DNA of 64,000 bases from Paratinospora sagittata (lineage: Eukaryota; Streptophyta; Magnoliopsida; Ranunculales; Menispermaceae): positions 9,633,729 through 9,697,728 of the forward strand of contig CM069600.1 in NCBI GenBank assembly GCA_035771175.1, in the 5' to 3' direction. A program made the translations under genes and the position numbers. Of the stretch, positions 22,851 through 35,900 are shown piece after piece. How positions within the stretch are numbered: the stretch's first letter is position 1; each line of letters starts with the position of its first letter. Below the pieces are notes generated by a model. It did no database searches. It saw nothing but the letters and a program-made list of their open reading frames with translations, and was not told the DNA's origin.

Positions 22851-23833
22851 TGGCAAATGAAGCTCAAAACCAAACTCCATATGAGCACACGTTACATCCC
22901 CAAATCAATGACCAAACTGAAGTTGATTTAGGTGTTTGAGGAAATGCCCGTGGTATGTATGATGGATTTTGGAGGAAACTACAAGTATATACTTTTGTGC
23001 GAGTTTCCATACAATAACTTTAATTGTAGTAGTGATATGACTCCCTTTAAGGAATTGTATAGGAAACCCTCAAGATCATCGATGTGTAGGTAGAGGTCAA
23101 AATACTCTTATCATAGATCTAGAGCTGGTGCAAAATCATATAGAAAAGATGTGACTTATCTGACAGAGAACGAAGACAACCCAAGTTTGTTAGAAGAGCT
23201 ATGCTAATAAAAAGAGAAAGGGCCTTGGGATTCTAAGTGGGAGATTGTGTATTTGAAAGTCAAATAGCTATATGAGGTTTGGCATGAAAGGGAAGCTTGA
23301 TCCTCAAACATACAGGCTACCCTGCAAACCACAACTAGCTAGAGTCTATAATGTATTCTAGTATTCATGCTTCAAAAGTATTCAGTTGATTCCAATCACA
23401 TTGTGAACTAGAAAAATTGAGACTCGAGGAATGTGGTTAACACTTATCCTCAACAAATAAACTAAAAGAGCAATTAGACAAAAAGTTACTCAAGTAGTCA
23501 ACTAGGAGCCTTAGAGTGGTTGACTATGAAGAGGCAAAGACCTCCAGTCCTAAACCTTAAACCCTAGCAGGAGGCCAACAACTTGGTAGTTTCAGCAGTT
23601 TTCTTGTATGATTGGAAAGAACCTTTTCTAGGTCCATGCCTTGATAGGCACTCCTAAAGACTTCTACTCTACTAATCCAATTCTTCTTTATGGGTTCAAA
23701 CGAAGCCTTCTACGGTTTTTTCTTTTTCTTTTAAGAAAAAAATAATAATAAAGAATTTAGGCAATGATAAAACCAGGTACAGGGCCTTTTGTGGTTGAAG
23801 ATAAAACTCAAATTAATCGGACAGAGCATTTGA
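22851..23833. other. Intergenic, degraded repeat-like sequence
   Basis: No convincing coding region. Short frames here are broken and unrecognised. The part to about 23330 may continue the gypsy remnant. Confidence 0.4.
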
Positions 23834-24228
23834 CACAATAATACAATAATAATCTATAACCCCTTTAGAACCCTTATTTACAGTAATGAAATGAAATAAA
23901 ATATGTTCACTAACAAAATACATAATAGTTAGATATAAACCTCTCATAAGCTCAATATGTGTCATTTCAACTTATATCAAATAGTAAATATTAGTTCAAG
24001 TGACACAAACCTCTCACTTCCTGCTGACCTATATTAATACACAACTAGAAAAATAATCGTACACCATTGATCACCCTCAAATTGCATTCTAGTATGAGAT
24101 TCGAGCAAGATTGACAGTGTTTGAAATCATGTCCCCTTAAAGCATTTTTGTTCTGTATAATATTGAGGCTTACAGATCTAATCACCAATCCTTTCTTCCA
24201 AAACAGGCGTTTTGACACCTACTGCACT

Positions 24229-24485
24229 TGTTAATAGTAGTTTGATATACATTGTTGGACCTCCACGTATCAACTATAGCTTTTAGGTCAAATAATTTCT
24301 AACATGGTATCAAAGCCTCGATTTTGTAAGAGGTCTTGGGGTTGTCTCGTCTTCTTTCTATTTTGTCACTCTTCTCTCCACTGCAGGATAGGCTGCACGT
24401 GAGGGAGAGTGTTAATAGTAGCTTGATATACATTGTTAGACCTCCATTTATCAGCTATAGCTTTTATGTCAAGCAGTTTCTAACA
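24229..24485 (+). mobile_element. TRIM-type miniature LTR retrotransposon (copy 1)
   Basis: Two 76-bp terminal repeats (24229-24304, 24410-24485) begin TGTTAATAGTAG and end TTTCTAACA. The primer-binding site TGGTATCAAAGCC directly follows the first, and a purine-rich tract (gtgagggagag) precedes the second. The internal region is about 105 bp and non-coding. This is the TRIM architecture: LTR hallmarks without genes. I see no clear target duplication. Confidence 0.82.
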
Positions 24486-25283
24486 ACAGTTGCAATGACT
24501 TGTTATTAGAATGCCAACAAGAACACATAAGGTCTCCTCAGGGTAGGAACCCTGAATTACCCATTCAAGGGTCAGACACAGACAAATTTAGATCAGTCAG
24601 ATGGGAATTCAATTTAGTAATCTCTGGTGATTCCTCAAAGTAGATCAGATGGTATCCTTTCCATCCCTCATAAATATGGTGGCATCATCATGTATAATTA
24701 AGGAGATCTTCAATTGGCCCTTGGGAAAAGAAAAAACCTATTTCAGCTCTATTTGTGGAGGCAATAACCCTTTTTAAAGCTCTGTAGATCATATACCACC
24801 TTGCTTTAAAGTTTCACCATGTTTGAAGATGGGCCAACCAGGGAGCTAGTCAACTGTCGCCTTCAAGTCTAAGAATGTTGAGAAAAATACAATAATACAA
24901 TAATAATCTATAACCCCTTTAGAACCCTTATTTACAGTAATGAAATGAAATAAAATATGTTCACTAACAAAATACATAATAGTTAGATATAAACCTCTCA
25001 TAAGCTCAATATGTGTCATTTCAACTGATATCAAATAGTAAATATTAGTTCAAGTGACACAAACCTCTCACTTCCTGCTGACCTATATTAATACACAACT
25101 AGAAAAATAATCGTACACCATTGATCACCCTCAAATTGCATTCTAGTATGAGATTCGAGCAAGATTGACAGTGTTTGAAATCATGTCCCCTTAAAGCATT
25201 TTTGTTCTGTATAATATTTGAGGCTTACAGATCTAATCACCAATCCTTTCTTCCAAAACAGGCATTTTGACACCTACTGCACT

Positions 25284-25755
25284 TGTTAATAGTAGCTTGA
25301 TATACATTGTTGGACCTCCACGTATAGCTTGATATACATTGTTGAACCTCCACGTATCAACTATAGCTTTTAGGTCAAATAATTTCTAACATGGTATCAA
25401 AGCCTTGATTTTGTAAGAGGTCTTGAGATTGTCTTGTCTTCTTTCTATTTTGTCACTCCTCTCTCCACGTGCAGGATGGGTTGCACGTGAGGGGGAGTGT
25501 TAATAGTAGCTTGATATACATTGTTGAACCTCCACGTATCAACTATAGCTTTTAGGTCAAATAGTTTCTAACATGGTATCAAAGCCTTGATTTTGTAAGA
25601 GGTCTTGCGGTTGTCTTGTCTTCTTTCTATTTTGTCACTCTTCTCTCCACGTGCAGGATGGGTTGCACGTGAGGGGGAGTGTTAATAGTAGCTTGATATA
25701 CATTGTTGAACCTCCACTTATCAGCTATAGCTTTTAAATAAAGCAATTTCTAACA
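25284..25755 (+). mobile_element. Tandem TRIM: three LTRs and two internal regions (copy 2)
   Basis: Terminal repeats lie at 25284-25391 (108 bp, with an internal duplication of about 32 bp), 25498-25573 and 25680-25755 (76 bp each). Each of the first two is followed by TGGTATCAAAGCC and an internal region of about 106 bp ending in gtgagggggag. The extra LTR-internal unit relative to copy 1 is what unequal recombination between LTRs of duplicated TRIMs would give. Confidence 0.85.
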
Positions 25756-26158
25756 AAAGTTGCAATGACTTGTTATTAGAATGCCAACAAGAACACATAA
25801 GGTCTCCTCAGGGTAGGAACCCTGAATTACTCATTCAAGGGTCAGACACAGACAAATTTAGATCAGTCAGATGGGAATTCAATTGAGTAATCTCTGGTGA
25901 TTCCTCAAAGTAGATCAGATGGTATCCTTTCCATCCCTCATAAATATGGTGGCATCATCATGTATAATTAAGGAGATCTTCAATTGGCACTTGGGAAAAG
26001 AAAAAACCTATTTCAGCTCTATTTGTGGAGGCAATAACCCTTTTTAAAGCTCTGTAGATCATATACCACCTTGCTTTAAAGTTTCACCATGTTTGAAGAT
26101 GGGCCAACCAGGGAGCTAGTCAACTGTCGCCTTCAAGTCTAAGAATGTTGAGAAAAAT

Positions 26159-26920
26159 AATATACATAACCCTAAACCCTAAACTAATATACATACGTAA
26201 ATACATACATACACATGTATTTTGTATTCATGTATGTATGGACTATGCATGTCTTTTCTCAGGAACCACTTTTCAGTTGTCCAAGCACAGAAGCAGGCCA
26301 CCAAGCAAGGTTCCAAGAGAGTTAGATATGAGAGAATCCTGTTTTAACTATCCATAGAAATATATTCACAAAATGAACAAGCATACACAACATAAAGCAT
26401 TTTCAAAATTCAACAAGACTAACACAGTATCTGTAATTGAATTCTAACAACAGATTAAAACCAATTCATCAACACATGTGACAGTGTATATTAACAGCAT
26501 TTTAACCAACCACCAATGCTTTAAGAATCAAATTTAGTCATTCACTGATATTACAAAAGATTCTTCCTCTAACCCCAAAAATCTTTTCAGCAACCTTCGT
26601 TACCAATGAGTGACATGACCTCCCTAATAGACATTTTGGAGTCAATTACATGTATCTACCACAACAAAAAGGTAAGATGTGCGTTTCAATTCATTTACAT
26701 GTTGAAAGGAAGAAGGCAGAGAAAGAAGCTGAGAGTGATACTTACTGCCTCAGCTGATAAAGAATCCATTGCATCTCAGCAAGCAAACTTTCCACACCAT
26801 CACCAAAACAGAGATGTCAAAGAATCCCAATGAGTAGAAGATGCAACACTTTAGTTCAGATTTTCTTTTGGAAAGAATGCCAACTTAGTTTAATACTAAA
26901 GCACCATATGCAGAACCGTC
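26159..26920. other. Intergenic / 3' flank of the transporter gene
   Basis: AT-rich, with a short aaccctaaaccctaaac tract at about 26169. Short open frames (for example near 26606-26833) have no recognisable similarity. The end nearest 26920 is probably the transporter 3' UTR. Confidence 0.4.
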
Positions 26921-29900
26921 CTATGTATTCGTCTGTTGGGCAGTTAAAGATGTGCTTGGTGGTAAGGCCTCGTACTCTTGATTGTTTTCTGATCTTGTTC
27001 GAACAGCTTCTTTTTTCAACTTTAGGTTATTGTAAGCAGCTACTCCTGCAATAGCTGTCGAAAAAACACATTTGTCCACTTCAAAAGGTATTCTTTTCCT
27101 TTCATAAATACAATTCCAAAGGTCTCATCCACAATTCTTTGCATTAGATACTACTTGCATCAATTGATTAATTTACAAGAGCCAACTTTTTTTATTCAAT
27201 TTTGCAAGTGCTTTTTTTTTTTTAGTAGAAACAATAGAATTTATTGATAATATAACGGAAAAAACAATTTTGCAAGTGTTCAGCATGAAAGAATTGAATA
27301 AGTATTCAGAACTCAGAAGTTCGGGGCAAGAGCTATATTTATCAGCTCATAATTGGATTCACACAAATCTAACGGAGAATTTAGCTTTTATTGTAGAAGA
27401 GTGCGCCTTGATATAACAGTAAGTTGTCCATTGTGAACTTGTCACAACTTACAAGTCAAAATCTGGAAACAGTCTTCTACAAAATAGGGTAAGCCCAACT
27501 TGACCCTTCCCAAACACTGTAATGATGGGAACCTTTTGCATTGACTCTACATCATTTTACAATTGAAGGTAGAAGTGATAAACAAACATGATAGACCTAA
27601 CATCAAGAGTCACATGAGTTTGAAGATACTGAAACATAGAGATATTAAGGAAAGGAACACTATGAGCTGAGTAGACGGCAAACAAGTCTTAAAAAAAAGA
27701 GTTCTATAAGAAATTGACAAGTAAACCTTGCTAATTTTCAAAGCAAGGCTCAATCACATTCTTAAGTAGTGCCACAACGAGCATGTAACCAAGCCAGATC
27801 ATCATTGGATCAAGCGCAACATATTTCGATAACGATGTATGTAGATGGTCAATCTAAATAATCAATCTGCCATGTTCCGGGATTCATGTAACTTTGGGAC
27901 CATTAATGACTCAAGTTTTGGTCAAACATTTGGGATATCAAGAGACCAGGCAAACATGTCTTCAAATGGCACACATCCAGGGATACAGTTCACTATGACT
28001 TTTATTAAAGAAAAATTAGAGCCAATATTTGAATTTTCTTACCAATGCCATAACCAAAGAGATTGATAATGGTCAGCTTTGTATCTGCAAACAGAACTGC
28101 TGAAAATAGGACAACCACCCAGTCCTTCACCACTCCAGCAACACGGATTGTCAATGCACTAGTATGTGATATGACAAGAAAAACTGAGACGTTGAGTGCA
28201 AAAGTGCAGAGGGAGTTCAGAGTCAAGATAAGTGGTTGAAAACTCCATGTCTCGGCTACTTCCATCTTTGGCATCTCTAGAAATATCCATGGAATGAAGA
28301 GGCATAAAGCACTGCATTGAACTAGATTCTGTCATACGGGCAGAAATATTTACAAGTGATGGCAGATTTAAGTAAAAACCGCAAGCAATACTTCCAAGGA
28401 ATTGAAGATTATACATGCCTGCAGGGACTGACATAGTACATGACAGATATAGGATTTAGTTTGAGACCCTTCCTTTTCACGAAAATCTCCATGAAAATGA
28501 GCCTCAATGCCTCTCCAACAACACCGCCCATTTGGTAAATCACTCCAATCCAGTTAACATTTATTTCTCCATATGAAGCTACAAGAACACCAAAACTGAT
28601 CACAGACATTATGATGAGCATTTGGCAACTCATAGTCTCAAGTCCAGCCGCTACTCCAAGGATAAAAACTGCTACAGGCACTGAAAAGCTCAACCAGAAA
28701 TGATATTACAAACAGTTTTCATATGAACTATCCATACAGGTGAATAATTTTTGTCAAAGTGTAAGGTGGACTGTAACAGTGGACCATGCATAATACAGCG
28801 ATACTGTTGTATGGACAATCCAAGGCAGGTGCTTACTGGTTGTAGAAATGCTAACCATAGAACTCCTCCATCATTTGCATTGTATTAGCCACAAGCATGG
28901 AAGCAACAATGACATGTGAACCAGCTATGCGTGGACATATGTAGACACATTAATTGACAATGACATCCACATAAATCAATTGAAAGAAGAAAAAAAAAGT
29001 TTTCTGGAAGTGAGGGGAATGATAAATTTAGAACAAATTTTAAGTTAAATGCTAACATTATAACTGAGGTTGTTGCATCGTGCTGGTGGAAAGTCAACGA
29101 ACATTTTTCAACCTATGTATTGCACATATATCTTATGTCACAAATTACCAATACCAGCAACATTTTGGCTCAGATATGTTGACATTAGTTTCTATGGCAT
29201 TATGTGTACTGGGGACAGAGGCAGATAAAGGATCATGGTAACTTACTGATAGCTTTCAACATCTGTGCAAATGCAACAGAGATATAGAGGTAAGCAGTGT
29301 TTCCCAGCCACAAAGTCATTGCAAACATCGCACCAATAGGGATAACTGACGTAACATATCTGAAATGGAATTTAATTAGCTTGTCATATTCATGAAACTG
29401 TGCTTTTATGATCTAATAAGTTATCAAAATGCTAAAAAAGAAAAAAAGAATATCAGAAATTTTTTTATAATTACAAAAGATAAATTAACTATGAGGATTA
29501 TAACTCCCTTTAAATTTCAATTGAAATAGACAGACCTATAGTCATCAATGACAAGTCAATAAACCAAACAGATTATCCATGATAGAGTTTTTTTCTTTTA
29601 ATGTGGTAAAAACCAACTTTAAAGAATAATGAGAACTCCCTTTAAACTCTAGCTATAACTTGCATCAATATACAAAATAGTTTTTTCACAAAACATTGGC
29701 ATTGACAACTAAACCAAGTCCTAAATAACAGATATTAGCTTTTGCCTTTTATCCAAGACATTTTCAACTTATGATAGATTTTATAAAAAGGAGACCATTG
29801 AAAACATCTATGAAGATGCAACCGGCTGCTCCAAAAGGCCTTAGGAGGGTGGAGGGGGTACTTAAAATGGTAGTGGACAGGAAGTTAAGAAAAGCATTTG

Positions 29901-32900
29901 CTGCATTAATAGAAACAATTTTTCATAGAGAAGCAAAGCAAATAGGCCAGCAAGTTCATGTATCAACATTTCTATTTGCTGATTGATCTGAAAAAACACA
30001 CAATTTTTCTTCTTGGGTAAAATACAGAACCTGTTCACAAGGGAGAGTAAATTACATGAAAGATTCTTGAACAACATCCAACACAAACAATCCATATCAG
30101 AAAACTGTTTCATCACCTCATTCACACATGCAATGAATTCAAGAAGATTTGATGTATACAATATTTCAGGAAGATGAAAGCAAATCATGAAATCAAGGTC
30201 ACATTTTGCCCATCATCTTGCCATTTTTTATTCCCTTCAAGATAGATATGGACCCCAAGGTCCCTCCATAGAAACCTTTTTCAGACCCCAATACCAAAAA
30301 TGCAGTGAAAGCTCAAACATAAAACTAAGAAAGAAGTTTTTTTTATTCTCACATTTCTGCCGTCATTCCCTCCTCTACCTTCATAATCTGTAAAGAAAAG
30401 GGTATACACGTTGTGAAGTGTCATAAATGAGACTAATGTCACAGATAAGATTTCTCCACATAATGAAATGATTAAACAGATATTCTGAGAAAAACATTGT
30501 CAGAGAATCAAGTAAGGCTGATACCTTCAGAACTTTAGTAAGGGTAAAGCATAGTACAGATGAAAAGACCATGTGCAATAGAGTCAATCCAAGAGGATAG
30601 GGGAAGTTGATTTGCTTCGATGATAAAACCCACTGCATTTATTTAAGGAGCAAAAAATATATCAGACAAATGAAGCACAGATAAATAAACAAATCAAAAT
30701 TTCTCCCAAAAGAAAATTCTAATTTTACTCATTAACAGATGGAAAATGGAGACAAAGACAACATATTTTCCGTAGGCATCCATATATTTGGTATGTGCCA
30801 CTGAACTAGTGTAATCTGGTCCAGCCATCATGGAAGCATGTTGAATCTAGAAGTAAGGCCCACAAAAGCAAAGAAACTGCTCCAAAGTCAATGAATGTAA
30901 CTGATTCGAATATGGCTTTACAAGACAAAAGGGCACATCAGTTTCATTTCCTTAATATTCAAGCATGGATTTTGCCTTCAAGTATTAAGTTTCGGTGGTT
31001 GACCTCGATATAGGTTAAGTTCAAAAACTAGTGTAATCTGGTCCAGCCATCATGGAAGGATGTTGAATCTAGAAGTAGGGGTGAGCACTCCACCCGCATA
31101 CCCGACCCGACCCTATCAAAAAGTGCCGGGTAGGGTCGGGTTTTGTTTATGCTATCCGGTAGATCGGGTCCAAAAGTAAGGGACCCGATCATATCGGGTC
31201 AGGTGTCGGGTTTAAAGAAAAGTCGACCCATGACACCCGACCCGACTCAACCCGCATAATGTTTTAAAACATTAAAACCCTATTCCCTAACCCTTACGAT
31301 TTCAATTTTCACCCCCACCCCCATTTGCATTTAGGATTTTGGCAACCCCCTCCTTTTGTGATTGCCTTCTTGCCGCCTCCCCCTGCCTTCTACTTACTTC
31401 TTCCGGTAGTAATCAACCCTAACCCAAAGATCTGACGGCCTCCCCTCTCTTGCAATTTTTTTATCTTCATTGCAATTTTATGGTTGTGCTTCGTCGAGTT
31501 CTAAAAGATTGGCATCAAGCCAAGATGTCGGGGCAGAGAGAACGCCGCCACCAGCACCAACATCGGCACCAATTCCAGCACTACCGCTGCAACCCATTTT
31601 TTGTTGTTGATGATCTTCTTGCTGCATCAGAGACGGGCTATGAAAAGCTTAGGTTGAGAAATCTCTCTGGTTTTTTTTCTTTATCTCTTGTCTTGGGTTC
31701 TTTAGAAGCTTGGAAAAAAGAAAATATTAGGTTTTACCATTTTTTCTTTGCTTCTTTTTATTTACTTATTTATATTTATTTATTTATTTATTTGGTTGCA
31801 AAAAATGAAATTTTGGTCTTTCTCCTTCTCTACGTCCTTTTTTCATTTATATTTTTCATTATCTATGAAAAAAAATGGAGGTTCCTCTACTAAAAATAAA
31901 ATAAAAATAAAAAAATCGAGTGATCCGACCTACCCGACCAGTATACGGGGTCGGTCGGGTTCACATCCTAGTTTAAAGATGGACGGGTGGCATCGGGTTG
32001 GGTAGTGTTTGGGCCTAACCCGACCTGAGACCAGCCCACACAAGCAAAGAAACTGCTCCAAAGTCAATGAATGCAACTCATTTGAATATGGCTTTACAAG
32101 AAAAAAGGGCACATCAGTTTCATTTCCTTAGTATTCAAGCGTGGGTTCTGCCTTCAAGTATTAAGTTTCAGTGGTTGGCCTCAATACAACTTAAGTTAAA
32201 AAACTAGTGTAATCTGGTCCAACCATCATGGAAGGATGTTGAATCTAGAAGTAAGGCCCACATAAGCAAAGAAACTACTCCAAAGTCAATGAATGTAACT
32301 CATTTGAATATGGATTTACAAGACAAAAGGGCACATTAGTTTCATTTCCTTAGTATTCAAGCATGGGTTCTGCCTTCGAGTATTAAGTTTTTGTTGGCCA
32401 GGATACAAGTCAATTCATTTCAACAAAAACTATTAGAGGGGAAAATTGACTAGTGTGAAGAGAGAAATTTTATTCACACAACATTTACGAAGGATTTATG
32501 AATATTTTATTCACAGATCCCACCATCGTAGAAATGCTAGTGCACTTAGGACACCATTGCCTTGTCCTCTCTTTGTTCTTCTCAAAGGTATAGGTAAAAG
32601 ATGTACTTGGGATGCTAAATTATATTGTCAAATTGTATCACACTATTACGTTGTTTTCCACAGCTAAGGAGATTTCAAAAAATTGACACTATTGTAAGAC
32701 TAGATTATGCCTTCAACTTCTTAATGCTCCAATCCATCATACAACTTGAAAACAACTTATAAAAAAGGAACATGAACTATATAGTAAATATGAATCAGCT
32801 TAGGAAGTCATCGTGATTATAAAAACACATGCAATTGCAGGATATGCTTATCATGGTACTCCCTTTTCCATCATAAATCAAGCTTATGAGCCTCACAATG

Positions 32901-35900
32901 AGATTTTCAGAAGAGTGATTGAACATAGATTAAGAAGAGAAACTAGAGTAGCAAACACTTAACTTAGATTTAATGCCTAGGAGATCAACAATTGGAGTTA
33001 TTTTCTTAGTAGGGAAGCAGATATAAAACTCTAGATTGAAGAACATAGATCTTCGCATGGTTTCTATACACTTTAGAGATGTTTACAGTTTGGTTGGTTT
33101 TAGGTCAAAATTCAAACTAATCAGACCTTCAAAACCAAATCGACCTGTTGTCACATACTATGATCATCTGATTCAGATAAGACATTCACGTGAGTGGATG
33201 TCACAAAATTTTGATAATCTTCCAGCTTATTCAGTTAACTCACTTGATGAACATGGTCTAAACAACAAACTGATTTTGACTTCTTTTCTTGACATAGGTG
33301 ATTTAAGGGCTGAATATATAAAGGTTATAAATTGCATGTCCTTTTCTTTTCTTTTCTTTTTCAAATTTAGTTTAGAGTTTTTAATATTATTTTATTTCAA
33401 ATTAATTCATTTTTTTTACCAAACTTCAATAGAATTTTGGTATTCTTTTTCATTTACATCATCCTAGTTTCATTTACACAAAAACATAATTGGCCGTTCA
33501 ACGCAATGCAATTCCATAGCCCGAAGGACATAGCGCCATTTGCCTGTTCATTCAGCAACCTTAGGATTTTAACAAGAGTTAACTATATTGATCTCAACTA
33601 ATACCCCATATTATTTCAATAATAGGATTCAACAAAGAAAAGTTTGAAATTGTATAAAGCTAGAACCTATTCCAACGATGTGTTATTAGATAGCGATAGC
33701 ATCAAAATAAAAATTAAAAGAAAAGAAAGTTGATAACTCCAGAAACCAATTTCAGATCCCCACATCCAAGACCAATTCGTGGTTAGCGCAACTTACGCTT
33801 ATCAATATTAGATAATTAATTACCAAAAAATCTTGAATCCAGAAATCGCTCCAACCATATTATGACAGTTCATTCAAGAAAGCTAAAAGTTGGGAATGGG
33901 CATAATATCAGATTTTGGGAAGACATATGGTGTGGTAATGAGTCTTTTAAGGAAATGTTTCCTAATATTTATGCCTTAATGCCCCAATTTCTTCTTTTGT
34001 ATCTTCTCCTCAATCCTATGATGGCATTGTTCAGAAGTGGAATCTCCATTTGATGAGGAATCCCCCCAATAATTCTCTTGAGGAAGTCCCTTCCCTCCTC
34101 CACTGTCTTGAATCTTCCATCTACAGAATACTAAGGATAAAACTTGTTGGATTGGGGATCCGGTTGGTACCTTCTCCTCTAAATTCTTCCTAAAATCCAT
34201 GCAGTCCTCTGTCACCACCTCGCCATTTCCTCAGAACAAGTTCATTTGGAATGCGTGTGTGCCTTCCAAAGTCATAATTTTGGGCTGGCTGGTTGCCCAT
34301 AGAAGATTGAATTGTGCTGATCTCTTACAATGAAAGCTCCCTAATACTATGCTATCTCCTTCATGGTGTTGTCTCTGCAGGAGGATGAGGAGACAGTGGA
34401 ACATGTGTTTGGGGACTGCGATCGAGTTAAGGAGTTATGGGACGGTTGGTGTAGGAGATGTCGGTGGTTGTCTCCTCAGGATGCTAACACTTTCTTTTCC
34501 TTTCCTACTGGCTTGATGAACACAAACCTTCATATGTACTGGAAATGTATTTATTTTGCTATTATGTGGTGTATTTGGACTGAAAGGAACAATACGATCT
34601 TTAATGATGTAGTACTAGTAGTAGTAGTAGGCTATGGGAGCAAACTTTGTTCTGTTTTGCTACCTGGGTTACTTCGTGTAAGCTGTCTCTTGGGTACAGT
34701 TTTGGGGATTGGATGTTCAGCTGGAACACCATCCTTGAAACATTGTAGTTCCTTTGGGACATCTCGTCCCCTTGGACATTAACTTTTATATTTATACTAA
34801 GTATGTTTATTGTAAAAAAAAAAAAAAAAAAAATTCAAGAAAGCAAGCATTATCTAGAACTCTTTGAACAAGCTCAAATTTACTTATGGTAATTCCAACA
34901 ATGTAAACAATCCCGAGGCACACTAGAATTTGAATTCGAGTTTGTATTAGTATGAAATCGAGAAAATCTTGGAATTGTAGATTAGCAGCAAAACAGATGC
35001 AGATTACACTTATCATCATTTCCACCAATCTTTTGCTAATATCATAGCAGAAAATCGATTCAACCTTCTCTTGACAGTTCAACAAGAAAGTAAACATGAA
35101 AAAATCACTAATACCAACAATGTGAACAATCACGAGCACACTAGAATCTGAATTCGAGTTTGTATTAGTATGAAATCGATAAGATCTTGGAATTGTCGAT
35201 TAGCAGCAGCACTGGAATTTAAATTTCCATCAATCTTTAGCTAATACCATAACAAAAAATCGATTCAACCTTCTTTTGACAGTTCAACGAGAAAGTAAAC
35301 ATGAAAAACTCACTAATTCCAACAATGTGAACAATCACCAGGCACGCTAGAACTTGAATTAGAATTTGTATTAGTATGAAATCGAGAAGATCACGTAGAT
35401 TAGCAGCAAAACAGATGCAGATTACACTTATCATCATTTCCACCAATCTTTAGCTAATATCAATATATCATAACAGAAACTCACTAATTCCAACAATGTC
35501 AACAATCACGAGGCAAGGCACACTAGAATTTGAATTCGAGTTTGTATTAGTATGAAATCGAGAAAACCTTGGAATCGTATATGAGCAGCAAAACAGATGC
35601 AGATTACACTTATCATCATTTCCACCAATCTTTAGCTAATATCATAACAGAAACTCACTAATTCCAACAATGTCAACAATCACAAGGCAAGGCACACTAG
35701 AATTTGAATTCGAGTTTGTATTAGTATGAAATCGAGAAAACCTTGGAATCATATATGAGCAGCAAAACAGATGCAGATTACACTTGTCATCATTTCCACC
35801 AATCTTTAGTCAATATCATAACAGAAACTCACTAATTCCAACAATGTCAACAATCACGAGGCACACTAGAACTTGAATTCGAGTTTGTATTAGTATGAAA

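Larger units (their letters stand above)
23834..26158. repeat. Direct tandem duplication of about 1.06 kb
   Basis: Copy 1 (23834-24888) and copy 2 (24889-26158) are nearly identical head to tail, with few substitutions. Copy 2 is 215 bp longer because the TRIM element inside it has gained an extra unit. No gene is seen in either copy. High similarity implies a recent duplication. Confidence 0.93.

Noticed and set aside
27717..27860. Possible last exon (reverse translation LGYMLVVALLKNVIEP)
   Set aside because: No family similarity. The true last exon with conserved residues and matching phase is at 26921-27054.
28005..28274. Single-exon reading of the transporter C-terminus ending KKIQILALIFL
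   Set aside because: The frame runs into an intron. Splicing at 28043 to 27054 gives the conserved IAGVAAYNN tail instead.
31450..31893. 147-codon frame inside the hAT-like insertion
   Set aside because: Low complexity (poly-Phe/Tyr/Ile at the end), no transposase motif; non-autonomous filler is more likely.
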